This document shows, one piece after another, positions 9,746-20,906 of a DNA stretch of 64,000 bases (position 1 is its first letter; the number at the start of each line of letters is the position of its first letter). This DNA comes from Owenia fusiformis (Eukaryota; Annelida; Polychaeta; Sabellida; Oweniidae), in contig CAIIXF020000011.1 of the NCBI GenBank assembly GCA_903813345.2, forward strand, positions 6,102,571-6,166,570. The letters run 5' to 3'. Made by a program: the position numbers and the translations under genes. Below the pieces are notes generated by a model. That model saw nothing but the letters and a program-made list of their open reading frames with translations. It ran no database searches and was not told the DNA's origin.

Positions 9746-12661
9746 CGGACCTGGGGACAATTCGGAAAATACGGGCTAATCTCAGCTTTAAGCGTTATTA
9801 TCTGCCTTATTTAAAAAGCTAACTATGTGCATTATATATACAGTTTGTTTGCATAGTTGTTTATTTGTCAATTAAATCGATTTTAAATGTACAGGCAACT
9901 GACACCCATACGGGTGTATATAGTTACATATGATTATATTACATAATTGTATTAATCAAGATGACAAGATATAAAACTGTTTTTTTAAGATAGAAAGTTA
10001 GAAGAAAAGTGATAGAAGAGAAAGAAATATACATATATAAAAGCACATATAGCTAAATGTTATACAGATTAATTTAATACTTGTCCAGATAATACTTTTT
10101 CAAATCTGACTTAAATTTATTTCTAGAATTCAGATGTTTAAAAGTTTCAGGTAATTCATTCCATGTTATTTGTCCTATGTATTTAATGCTACTTTGTCCA
10201 AATGTAGATTTAAATTGATTAGCTCTAAGATTGAATCTATAACGTGTCTCTTGACCATGAGTTTGAGCATTTGATTTGAAGTAGTCGAGAATAAAGTTTG
10301 AGGAAATTCTTTAGGTCGTTTGAGACAATTATATACAAAAATACCGACATTTAGCTTATGAATATCTTCTAATTTAAGTATTTTTATTTTCTTAAATTGT
10401 GGAGAGGAATCGTCTGTTCTAGCACTGTTTGTAATTAGTCTTAAGAATCTTTTTTGTACTTTCAAAATTTGAAACAATAGAGCTTTAGTTGCTGTTCCCC
10501 AGATAAGAATACAATAATTTATATGGCTATATATAAGAGAGTAATAGATAGACATCATTGCAGTGTGATTTATCTTATTTTTGACCTTGAAAAGAATTCC
10601 TACTACTTGTGAAATTTTGGTAGATACATGAGCAATATGCTCATTCCATTTAAGTTTATCATCGATAATAACTCCAAGGAAAGTGGTCTTTGAAATTCTT
10701 TCAATAGGTTTATTTCTAATTTTAATATTTAGCATTTTTATTTCAGATTCTTTTAATTTGTGTGGATGAAAGATCATGAATTTTGATTTTTCTATATTAA
10801 GCGATAGTTTATTTGCACATAGCCATTCGTCAAGATTTTCTAATTCAGAGTTAACATGATTAATGAGAGTACTTAGGTTTTTATGTGAGCAGAGAAGGTT
10901 TGTATCATCAGCAAAGATAACAAATTTAAATATAGAAGATGTCGTAACAATGTCATTGATGTAAATAAGAAACAGAATAGGTCCAAGGATCGAGCCCTGT
11001 GGAACCCCGCAGGTGACTGTGTTGGTTTTGGAAGTCTTGTCATTATATTCTGTTTCCTGAGTTCGGTTTGAAAGATAGCTAATGAACCACTTATGTGCAT
11101 TTCCCCTGATTCCATAATAGTATAATTTTTGAAGAAGTATTTCATGATTAACCGTATCAAATGCTTTAGACAAGTCGATGAAAATAGCAATATTAAGATC
11201 TTTCTTTTCAATTGACTGGATTAATGTTTCTAAGAAGCTGGTAATAGCCATATATGTAGATCTGTTTTTTCTAAAGCCAAATTGCTGTTCACAGAAGATA
11301 TTATATTTCTCTAGAAAACCTACAAGTCGATTTGCCATTACTCGCTCCAATACTTTAGAGAATACTGATAATAGGGAAATTGGTCTGTAGTTATTGAATT
11401 TAGTTTCATCCTCCTTTTTAAATATAGGCTTGACCTTTGCTTTTTTTTAGTAAGTCTGGAAATGTTGCTGTTGAAAGGGAGAGGTTACATATATATGTCA
11501 GAGGTATAATTAAATTATCCTTGACTGTTTTTATTGCAATTGGTTTGATTTGATCTTGACCAGGGCTTTTGTCTTCAAGTTCTTTTAAGATTTTGCTCAT
11601 TTCATCATTTGAGACATTTGATAAAAATATTGACCTATTGAAATTTTTTTCAATTTTTTCTAAATAATACCTGGGCTGTTTTTGAGAGATTGGAATTTTT
11701 CTAGCAAGGTTGTTTCCAATATTAGAGAAAAAATTGTTGAAGTTGTTTGCAATTTCTTGTGGTTCCTTAAAGTGCTTATCTCCTGATCTAAATGTAGTAG
11801 AAATTTTTTTTGGGGAGATTTTTCGCTTAAGGATGCCATTTATTAATGACCATGTGTCCTTCATGCTTAAAATATCATTTTGAAGTATTTTTTATTCGCA
11901 TTTCACTGAAATTATTTTTCCATGAAAAGTGTGATGGGATCTACCATAATTTTGAAGTTAAATGTACTCCGACATCGTCAAATACGCTGTAAGGCGTAAC
12001 ATTTCATGCTTACACGGTTCGTTGAAATCGGGATAACTTTTGAAATACTGATCAGAATTTTACTAAAATTTCACATTTTATTCATTCAAACATGTGCTTT
12101 CATGACGTCACAATTGCCTAGCGGCTACAGTTCAAATCGTCTTATATGAACGCTTTTAAGATTTTCAAAATTGTGTAAGGTTTTGAAGGCGAAGGAGACA
12201 AGCAATAAGTTTACCTTTATTTAACCTTCTAATTTAGGTCTGATTTCAAAAAAATTTTAACTGCACAATATTGTCATGGCGAAATTTACAAAACAATAAC
12301 CAATTTCTTTATTTTTCAAATAATAAGAGAATAAGAGTTGCTTTTAGAGAGTTGAAAAATGTAACGCATCGCTTTTTTACCACAAATCCTATACATATCA
12401 ATTTTTACTAATGCCCCGAGTGGATTTCCTGACCGTTTTTCAAAAATCAAAAATATTTTAGAAATATTTTCCTCGAGATCTTGTTGCTCTGTGAATTTTA
12501 CCAGGATTGAATAAGAATAAAGCATCTTATTTTTAGGTTGACTAAACTTGACAAAATGTAACGCTTGTCGTTTTTGACGTTATAATGCTGATTGCGCCCT
12601 ATACTGCCCATTGTATTGTTTTGGTATTTTGACGCCATAATGTTACGCTAATTGTCCCCAG
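9746..12661. mobile_element. TIR element (CTGGGGACAATT ends) split by a LINE insertion
   Basis: CTGGGGACAATT at about 9750 is matched by AATTGTCCCCAG at about 12650. The right part (11885-12660) carries repeated GTAACGC/GCGTTAC motifs and no intact gene. A LINE fills most of the interior. The tandem 5'-flank repeat stops at one edge and resumes at the other (ATGAAAGCAGATATACGATG at about 9610 and 12690), which supports insertion into that array. The transposon superfamily is unknown and no clear target duplication was found. Confidence 0.6.
10070..11885 (-). mobile_element. 5'-truncated Jockey/CR1-type LINE, broken reverse transcriptase
   Basis: The minus strand encodes a non-LTR reverse transcriptase without its endonuclease. 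In order: a preceding helical region (11864-11450), the LSKAFDTVNHEILLQKL block, the GVPQGSILGPILFLIYINDI block, the catalytic FADDTNLL box, and the thumb (TFLGVIIDDKLKW). The reading is broken twice: once in a run of eight A near 11445 and once near 10290, after which the C-terminal WNELPETFKHLNSRNKFKSD-type end is found in another frame and stops near 10077. The 3' tail probably runs to about 9885. It is dead and 5'-truncated, as is usual for LINE copies. Clade assignment is by motif style only. Confidence 0.88.
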
Positions 12662-12980
12662 TTTCGTGCGACGTGTTAAAACTAAAAAATGAAAGCAGAT
12701 ATACGATGAGACTCAAAATGGTTCAAAAAAGCTGTCTGGTATCTTCTTGTGTATCATATCAAAGTTTGCACGATATATTGGCGTAATTTTTGACTGAAAT
12801 CGGAAAGACGTTTTGATACAAATGTTTTGGAATTAGTTTGATACGATTTGATCGTTGATATAAAGTAAATGTAGATTAAAAACTTCAGTTAAGTAATATC
12901 ATTTAAAATTAATTCCTTAATTTCATGTAAGATTATAAATTCCTTTAAAAGTGACAAATTGATTAATTAGATGGACTCAC

Positions 12981-13265
12981 CTTTTGTTCAGCGTTGAAAA
13001 GACAACCAATCTCCAGATGAGCAGCCAGTTTTATACTCGAAGAACAATAAAATAAATTATTTTTATTACTGCGGATTAAATTCAAAATTGCAGCAACGCC
13101 TTTGTAATGAACTCCCACCGACACTTTATGACCCATGTACCAGCATGTCCTTCTGTCTGTCGATTCTAAGTTTGTCTCCTCATCAACGAATACGTCATGC
13201 ATTTCGAATACGATTTTAGTTGTATCTAAAGTGTTTAAGCCATGTTGAATATGGGAATCCAAAGA
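12981..13265 (-). CDS. Candidate internal exon of an unrecognised gene
   Basis: The 95 codons are open between acceptor GTCTATAG|TCT and donor CAAAAG|GTGAGT, both phase 0, with an in-frame stop just before the acceptor. The product (HGLNTLDTTKIVFEMHDVFV, then ETNLESTDRRTCWYMG) has a balanced composition, four cysteines and alternating strands like a folded extracellular domain. I do not recognise the family. It could belong with the exon at 16495-16368, but their phases (1 then 0) need a missing exon between. The next downstream exon was not found; the vWA gene at 9003 has its own signal peptide, so it is probably separate. Confidence 0.5.
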
Positions 13266-13394
13266 CTATAGACGCACCCAGCGAGAACTCAACTGATATA
13301 AATAGTGCAGATTCTTAATAAAGTATCAAAAAACGATTAAACAAGAATATTGAATATTTAAACGTTTAATAGTTAACAAAATCGTTCAGAAGAG

Positions 13395-13487
13395 AGGACA
13401 AAATCCATGAATTTATAGAAAAGATTACATTATTAGTTTTTTGCTTAAGAGTCGTTTTCTATAAATTCATTGATTCTGTTCTCCAGA
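13395..13487. repeat. Hairpin with about 30-bp arms
   Basis: The ATGAATTTATAGAAAA arm near 13410 pairs with TTTTCTATAAATTCATTGAT near 13458 around a 30-base loop. The arms extend outward to AGGACAAAAT and its near-complement ATTCTGTTCT. No gene. Confidence 0.68.
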
Positions 13488-13767
13488 TAGATGGCTGCAA
13501 CACTTAGTGAATATCAAAATTTCGATATAAACCATACCTCTATTAAACAGTTGAATTTGAGACTTCGACTGTATATACTAGAAATTGCAATATATAGCGA
13601 AAATGGCGTATGATCTCACTTGTCTAAATTAAAAATTCGGGCCAGGGATGTTGAGTTTAAGCTAAACATTGATCGCTTATAGTTTGTAAGTAAAATGGGT
13701 ACCCCGAGAAGGAGCCTTTAATACTTTTAGCATACACAATCCTTTAATGGGATTCCTGCCTCCGCAT

Positions 13768-13890
13768 TTATGACTTTATATTTCGTGATACCGCAATCCA
13801 AAACCATAACAATAAAACAACAAACTTGAATAATTTTTTGATTTTATATTTCTTGATACCACAACAATCCAAAACCATAACAATAAAACG
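13768..13890. repeat. Two-copy direct repeat, about 73-bp period
   Basis: TTTATATTTCGTGATACCGC with CAATCCAAAACCATAACAAT recurs as TTTATATTTCTTGATACCAC plus the same downstream block. No coding capacity. Confidence 0.7.
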
Positions 13891-14425
13891 GACCCCAACA
13901 ATTATTATTTAAAATATGGATGAATATATAATTTGTGGTGACTGCTCGTGGGATGATATTGTGACTGAAAATTGCGGTATTGATATTAGATTGTCTGATG
14001 ATGAAAATGAACAAAATGATCTGTGAAAGATGGAGCGCTCGTCAAGCTTCAAAGAAATAATTATTTGTAGACCCAGAACCTTAAAATGTTTAGTATTATC
14101 AGTGTTAGGAATGAAATGTACTATTTGAAGTCCATGGTGTGATGTAGGTTTTAAAAAGTAATCTTGGGAATACTTGAAAGATATCATGTTTAATTTCGTG
14201 TGTATTCGTTTAGGAAGACATTTATCTTTCTAATAACGTTAAACGATTTTCCAACAGTTCTCGATTTTTTTTCTACCCACGAAAATTGATCAGTTGGAAA
14301 ATGTTGGGTTTTTCACATTTCCTTTGATCATTTTTTCCCCTGTTGCCTAAGAGTGTCGATTATTTTTTATGAGAATATGTTTCTCTATACTACACAATTT
14401 AGGACGGGTGGAGATTAATAAATAT

Positions 14426-14764
14426 TCAAGTATTTATTGTAATTTTAAAAAAATCAGATATGTGTTTTGTCAACTCGAATGTACGTTGTCCCTGTGCACG
14501 AAATGCACGAGATATACGTAATATTAAACAATGTAATGATTTCATTTCAAAATTCATTAAGGTTTTTATGAGTAACAAGTCATCTTTAACGAACATGTTC
14601 AAGTATCCTTTTTGCTTTTTCATTTTATGAAAGTATTGTTGTGGTGGTTGTGCCCATTTGGTTTTAGCTTCCAGCCCAAACTCCCATCCAGTGTATCGGA
14701 ATATAATATGTTGAAGACTAGCACTGCCGCGGAGTGTGCTTCCAGCCTTTTTGAATATTTGCAT
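14426..14764 (-). CDS. Unrecognised open frame inside the inverted-repeat element
   Basis: An open frame of 112 codons starts at ATG (14764) with MQIFKKAGSTLRGSASLQHI and ends in a Lys/Arg-rich helical stretch. Its 3' half overlaps the left inverted arm. It has no recognisable motif, no visible splice sites and no neighbour to link to. It may be a remnant of a transposon gene or chance. Confidence 0.22.
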   Translation of the reverse strand: MQIFKKAGSTLRGSASLQHIIFRYTGWEFGLEAKTKWAQPPQQYFHKMKKQKGYLNMFVKDDLLLIKTLMNFEMKSLHCLILRISRAFRAQGQRTFELTKHISDFFKITINT

Positions 14765-15048
14765 GGCGTCTGTACATTACGTTTTGTTAGTTAAATTGAT
14801 AGATAGTTCTAGTGATCGATACTAGCTTATTGAATATGACTTTTTAAAATCCCGTTTATGATATATCTTGAAAGTTTCAATAGTTCAATCAATTTGAAGT
14901 AATTCTGTAATTGTTCTGTTTCAATTTTAAATGCATCTGACCCCCCTGTCTGTTAATGTTATGAAAAATACGTTGTCTGCATTAGGGTTAACTGTGAATT
15001 GAGTAAGTTCAATGGGAAAACGTACATTCGAGATGACAACATACACTT

Positions 15049-15962
15049 CAGGGGCGGATCCAGGATTTCAGGTTAGGGGGTGCGCCTTGATTTTTGAATT
15101 CGAAGTCGATGGATGAACAAAGGAGGCTGGAGACCGACAAACACGAGGTCCCCGGGAATTTCGAGAATTTGAATGCCATTTACTGCGATCTGATCATTTT
15201 TTAATATTTTTAAATCATTGTACCGAACCAAAAAAGTGCGGATAATAATCTTACATAACTGGTGGTACATGCACTATCTAGACAAGTCGGAGGAACGTGT
15301 ACGCAGAATGCGTATTGATCAAGATAAGTTCTTGAAACGTTTATTGCAAATGGACTGAAAAACTGGATCTGCAATGAATTAAAAGTTTTATTTTTCTTAG
15401 ATAACGCCAACATTCTATTCTATTATTGTTTTTGGTAAAATTATTTTCATCAACCTTCGGTTGAAATCGTTTTAACTGAAATCTTAATTAAATTGAGCAT
15501 CCCAAACATACAAATGATAACGTGTGACATATCAGACGATGTTACATGTGTCCATTTTCATGATTCAAAAAGACGTAACACAATTTAATCATGACACCAA
15601 TTTTGATTAAAAAGCTATTGAAATGTGAATTAAATTGTTTTACCAAAGTGAAATTGGTCATCTATAGCGTCCGAGAAATAAAACAATTATATTTCATCAG
15701 AAAATTAGACTGTGCGATTTCAAAGATCAACGTTTCCATGGGCTTTCTAATTGAAAACCATTTAAAGCATTTTAATATTGAAGCAGTTTTTGAATTTACA
15801 CCTTCAAAGTTCCAACGCTCTATTGTCGACATGTTATCAGTTTTTTCATTTTCAAATGTCTCTTCTTGAATACATTTTTCTTTGATATTAGTCTATCTAA
15901 TATCTATGCCGGATTTTAAGGGGAGCGCGCGTCCCGCGCGCACCCCCCTGTATCCGCCACTG
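15049..15962. mobile_element. hAT-like nonautonomous element, 5-bp TSD CACTT
   Basis: The ends are CAGGGGCGGATCCAGG and CCTGTATCCGCCACTG, with CACTT repeated exactly at 15044-15048 and 15963-15967. It lies within the right arm of the larger inverted-repeat element, and the other arm shows what the uninterrupted sequence looked like, so insertion is directly supported. The 914 bp have no transposase. The ends resemble hAT elements, and 5-bp duplications are reported for a hAT subgroup. Confidence 0.85.
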
Positions 15963-16367
15963 CACTTATAATTTTTTAAATTATAGCCAAAATGTTAATA
16001 CTTATTAAATCTTCAACAGACCTAAATGTGCTGTTTAAAGAAACATATTCTCATAAAAATCTTAGACAACAGGGGAGGAAATGATCAAAGAAAATGTGTA
16101 AAAACACAACATTTTTCAGCCGACCAATTATATGGGTAGATTGACTACGAAAAAATCTAGCACTGTTCGAAAAGATTTTAACGTTATTAGAAAGTTAAAT
16201 GTCTTCCTGAACGAATACACAAAAAATCAAACATGAAATCCTTAATGCATTTCTCAGATTATTTTTTTAAAACCTACATCAGACCTACATCATTGTCTTT
16301 GCTTCAAATCGGTTAAATAGTGACATCGTACATCAAAAGTGTACTACGGTATATTTTGTCACTGTAC

Positions 16368-16495
16368 CTTGTCGATGGTTAGGCGTGATTGCGTGATAAA
16401 TAAGAACTCCATGCAACATTTCGTTACGTGCAGCTGCTCTCTCACAAGATTTTCCATCTATTGAATATGTATGAACAAGTACCAGAGGTAAAAGA
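16368..16495 (-). CDS. Candidate short internal exon of an unrecognised gene
   Basis: Acceptor TTTTAG|T (phase 2) and donor CAAG|GTACAG (phase 1) bound 42 codons, including SIDGKSCERAAARNEMLHGV. The reading is open upstream of the acceptor, through a hydrophobic stretch, but has no ATG there. Composition is protein-like but too short to place. It may form one gene with the exon at 13265-12981, the inverted-repeat element lying between them. Confidence 0.35.
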
Positions 16496-16539
16496 CTAAA
16501 ACTTGTTGCAGAACATAGCAAGGAAAAGAAAAAAACTAA

Positions 16540-17941
16540 GGTAAACAAACCCCAACTATCCCAAATTATGACCTAACGTGAAAACAAACAATGTCGAATA
16601 CCCCCTCCCACACACTTCAAGTACCATCATCTCAATCCAGGATTGAGCTGCCTAAGGCATACGACCCTGGATATCATTTTACATGTGTGCATGTACACAG
16701 TGTGCACATCTGTTTGAACCTCAAACCAAACTAAACGTGACTACTGTAGTTTTATTGCAAAAAGTATACATGATCAAAAGCAAGTAAAGCATTTTCAAAT
16801 TCAATTAGATCTCAATGTGTTCAAATTTTCAAAATGTGAAATAAAGTAAAATAGGAATAAAATGGAATAAAAGTGGAAAAGATAATAAAAATTATATAAC
16901 ATGTATATTTCGAACACCTTGAATATTTTTGATGTTGAGCAACAGCTTGTTTGTAATGGGCATTTGTTTGAATTGTTGTTTGCAAGTCTAATTATACACT
17001 ATTTGTTTGTTTTGTTTAATATATTGCTTATTATACTGTTGTATGCACTTTGTACATGCTTCCGTTTAACATGGTTGTTGCCAACCACAGAATGGGTCAT
17101 TATCAACGATGGAATGGGCCACTATCGAGAATGATCAGTATCGATATTGTCTTAAGAATAGTTCAACTTAAATATGAACCATATAAACTGTACAATGGGT
17201 CAGTGTAGAATATTGTCAAACACCAAAATGGGTTAGTTTAGAATATGGTCATTAATCACTATAGAACGGAACCGTATAAAACATGGTCATTATTATCCAT
17301 ATAATGGGTCAGTTTAGAATGAAAATTGTAACATTTAAATAAGTCCTGAAAAATGTTTGTACTACATTTAACAATTGTTGTTCTTCTCTGTTATTGTTCA
17401 TAAAGTTTAGTTGTATCTATGTTATTCAAATTTTGCTTTTTGTGACATTTGTTTATTACATTTGCATGAAAATACAACAATCGCTATTCCTTGGTAGTAT
17501 TTGAATACCAAATGTATTTTATATTCAAATAAAGAATATCATCTCTTAGACGCATCCTATTTGGTGGTATCAACATTTTATGTACTGAATAAATATGGCA
17601 ACTGGTAAAAACCACATCATGATTTAAAATTAAAAATTCATAGATTCTTTTTTATTGTCAATATATGTGGTTGTTATTCGAAAATGAAAAAAAAATTATT
17701 CTCTTACCAACTCCTGTATAAAAAACTATAAGCCGTGGGCTTTGCAACACGTTGGCTTTGTGGGTTGCTGTATGAAGTAATTTAGTAACTGAGTAAATAT
17801 AGTAACTGAGACTCAGTGAATTGAAAATGATGCATAAACAAAAGGGGAACCTTTCGTTCAAACTAAATAGTTGTTGGTGGGGGAGGGGAGTATTATACAT
17901 CATGTTGGATTATGTTTGGGATAGTTGGGGTTTGTTTTCCT
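16540..17941. mobile_element. Possible TIR element with about 75-bp arms (AACAAACCCCAACTATCCCA)
   Basis: The sequence AACAAACCCCAACTATCCCA at about 16542 recurs inverted at about 17915, and the similarity continues into a CCCCTCCC-type block on both sides (16540-16612 and 17878-17941). The 1.4 kb interior has no gene. It contains a decayed tandem array of about five units with AATGGGTCAGTTTAGAATAT between 17090 and 17320. Confidence 0.5.
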
Positions 17942-17990
17942 TATGACTGGGTACTCTTGAATTTTTTAGTTTTCTTTTCTTCTTGCAGGT

Positions 17991-18245
17991 TGCCAAACTT
18001 ATGGAGGGGGTGTATCAGGACCTTTTAAAATTGTCAATTTCATTGTCAAGGATTTCGATTTCAGTATTTAGTTTATCTCGCTTCATTTGGTTAGCAACAT
18101 GTTGCCATTATTGCCAAACTTATGGAGGGGGTGTATCAGGACCTTTTAAAATTGTCAATTTCATTGTCAAGGATTTCGATTTCAGTATTTAGTTTATCTC
18201 GCTTCATTTGGTTAGCAACATGTTACCATTATTGCCACACTTATC
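17991..18245. repeat. 121-bp tandem duplication, plus a partial third unit
   Basis: TGCCAAACTTATGGAGGGGG starts at 17991 and again at 18112. The two units are almost identical over 121 bp, and a truncated third starts at about 18232 (GCCACACTTATCTAGGGG). The near-identity indicates a recent duplication. It has open frames only because of the repeat and no sign of a gene. Confidence 0.88.
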
Positions 18246-18749
18246 TAGGGGAGTGTATTTTCAATACTAACATTATTTTTTGATTGTAGTATACAAAAAT
18301 TAAAGCTTTGAGATTTTTTAAACATGCTTCACAGTTTCGTGTTTTAATTGTTTACACAAATTCCATTTTTAGGTATTTATCAGTCTATTATATAAATTCT
18401 TGGTTTACAAAGTATTTGAACAGTTTGTAACATAAAATATACAGTGTAGGTCACCTATTAGTTTTTAAATTAGATTTTATCATGAACTCATGTACATCAA
18501 AATGATAAGGGAACAATACCATATGTTACAGCACATGTGATAGATGTATAGGTCATAACACATGTTTATTTTTTAAAGTTCAGAGACTTCATAATATTGG
18601 CTTAATAATCTAAAATAGTTTAAAGGTTTTCCTTGCAAATGTTTTACTGAAATCTGTTTTTTCTATAAATACTATGTATGATTTTAAATAATGTTTCTTT
18701 CTGTGTCTTCACGATTCTTCGACATCATACGTGTCCTCAAAGATGTGTG

Positions 18750-19453
18750 GCCAGGTAATATGCATTTTCTCTTTTCATCACTACATAACCAAACTGACCA
18801 GCTAAAATACATTTTCTCTTTTCAATATTACTCAACCAAATTGACCAGCTAAGATGCATTTTCTCTTTTCAATATTACTCAACCAAACTGACCAGCTAAA
18901 ATACATTTTCTCTTTTCAATATTACTCAACCAAATTGACCAGCTAAGATGCATTTTCTCTTTTCAATGTTACTCAACATAATTGACCAGCTGAAATTCAT
19001 TTTCTCTTTTCAATGTTACTCAACCAAATTGACCAGCTGAAATTCATTTTCTCTTCAATATTACACAACCAAACTGCCCAGCTGAAATTCATTTTCTCTT
19101 CAATATTACACAACCAAACTGGCCAGCTAGAATTCATTTTCTCTTTTCAATATTACTCAACCAAATTGACCAGCTAAGATGCATTTTCTCTTTTCAATAT
19201 TACTAAACCAAACTGACCAGCTAAAATTTATTTTCTCTTCAATATAACTCAACCAAACTGGCCAGCTAAAATTCATTTTCTCTTTTCAATATTACTCAAC
19301 CAAATTGACCAGCTAAGATGCATTTTCTCTTTTCAATATTACTAAACCAAACTGACCAGCTAAAATTTATTTTCTCTTAATATAACTCAACCAAACGGAC
19401 CAGCTTAAATTCACTTTCTCTTCAATATAACTCAACCAACCTGGCCAGCTAAA
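18750..19453. repeat. 47-bp minisatellite, about 15-16 units
   Basis: The unit reads ATTTTCTCTTTTCAATATTA, then CTCAACCAAACTGACCAGCT and seven variable bases. The spacer after CAGCT alternates between AAAATAC and AAGATGC in the first four units, then GAAATTC, and the AAGATGC/AAAATTT pair returns twice near 19168-19216 and 19307-19355. That gives a higher-order pattern of unit pairs. Later units have 2-4 base deletions in the T-run. Confidence 0.9.
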
Positions 19454-19786
19454 TGTTCACATTATTTTACATCATTGTTAAAATTCAAATCCTATGTATG
19501 ATCAGATATTCAATACTAGTATGTGAAATAAAATATATTCGCATTGTGCACTGGCAATTTTCAAACAGAAATAATCACAGGGTCTGTACCAAATTTAGAG
19601 TGACAGTTGACGCGCGGGGTAAGGTTCAACACGAGAGTGGTGAAATTTTAGCAAACTGATGTTTTCATCGTTTCAGACAGATCTGCTCTTGAAAACACGT
19701 TGCATGCACAATTTAATATATTCAACTTCCAAAACAGCATAGAATCTGAAATACCACTACCATTCGAAATTGGTGCTATCACTATG

Positions 19787-20623
19787 CAGGGGCGTAGGAA
19801 GGTGTAAATTCAACACTACGCCAAAAATATGAAACCATTCTGTCAAAACTTCAATATCAAAACGCCTATTTTATGCTCGTAAAACGTTTTTGACATTTTT
19901 TGACCATTTTGACCTTAATAAGGTCAATGAAGGTCAAATCTCAAATCTAAAGTTAGATTTGAACTTATGATATCTTGTAGATGATTTTGAAAAAATGGTC
20001 AATTTGAAGCAAGTTGAAATAATACCTTTTTGACCGTGAAAATCTTTAATGAAAAGTCAAATTTGAACTTCTCAAAACTTCAGTCCAAACAGTATTTGTT
20101 AAGTTATTGGAATGTTTAAGAATGTGTTACAGACGCCAACCGCCGACCGCCAACCGCCACCCGCCGATCACCAACCGCCGTCAAAAAACGGAGACCACCC
20201 CAATATGTCACCACTTTCTGGTGGTGACATAATTAGAAACAGGGTAACTTTCCATTCTGATACACATCGCATCTAAAAACCTGTCTGTGCAAGAAGAGAT
20301 GGCCATGGTGTTCCATAATGGTAAGTTTCAATAATTTACGAATTAAATTTTTCAAAAAGTGTTATTTATCTGTGGCTCAACTTAGAAATATAACAGAGGC
20401 ACAAAAACCCTGCAAAAGAGTACTGTTGAAAAAATCGAGTATATTACTCAGTATATGGTATGATCTTTAGCCTAGTTATTAGTTAAGTGTGCTCGAGATT
20501 ACTTTCACAATTTATGAATGAGAAAATATGACTAAAGAACATGGGAAATTTAATAAGCCTTCTTTTTCTCACTTTTCAACACTACGCACTGGCGTTTTGG
20601 CGTACATTGTTCCTACGCCACTG
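19787..20623. mobile_element. hAT-like nonautonomous element, 5-bp TSD CTATG
   Basis: The ends CAGGGGCGTAGGAA and TTCCTACGCCACTG are flanked by exact CTATG copies (19782-19786 and 20624-20628). The 837 bp interior has no transposase. It contains a CCGCC-rich block of short repeats (20130-20175, AACCGCCGACCGCC) and a palindrome TGTCACCAC..GTGGTGACA at 20206-20231. Confidence 0.85.
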
Positions 20624-20906
20624 CTATGTATAGGGTGATAAATGCACGGGTACAGTACATGCAGTAACATTTAAACCACATCAGGCTTGACAGGAAAATC
20701 TATAAATAAGTAGGTAAGGATTGACGGTATATAACATTTAAAAATAAAAAAGCGAAGAACGTGCTTAGTATTCTTGTAATACTGCATTTAGACTGAATGA
20801 TTAACTCTGGAAATCAGTGAAAAGCACAAGATCGACTTTCGATATCCACTAGTTTATACCTCCCGGGACCCGGATGCATATATTTCGTCACGCACCGAAA
20901 GTCAAC

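Larger units (their letters stand above)
14090..16320. mobile_element. Long inverted-repeat element interrupted by a hAT-like insertion
   Basis: The left arm (about 14125-14500) matches the reverse complement of the right arm (16295-15963, then 15049-15010 on the other side of the inserted element). Shared blocks include TGATGTAGGTTTTAAAAA, AAAATTTTGTGTATTCG-type and ATGAGAATATGTTTCT. Removing the insertion at 15049-15962 restores a continuous alignment. The centre (14500-15010) holds a minus-strand frame of about 100 codons (14764-14426) and a 36-codon plus-strand frame lies near 13916. Neither is recognised. The outer ends are indistinct. Confidence 0.68.

Noticed and set aside
14090-16320. 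Idea that the long inverted repeat is a Polinton or large virus-like element
   Set aside because: The arms enclose only about 0.5 kb of unique sequence and no polymerase, integrase or capsid-like frame.
17983-18192. Open frame across the 121-bp tandem repeat
   Set aside because: It exists only because a repeat unit is open in two frames. The two halves encode unrelated peptides.
18750-19453. Resemblance to a CRISPR array (regular units)
   Set aside because: Units are contiguous 47-mers without unique spacers, in a eukaryotic intergenic region. It is a minisatellite.
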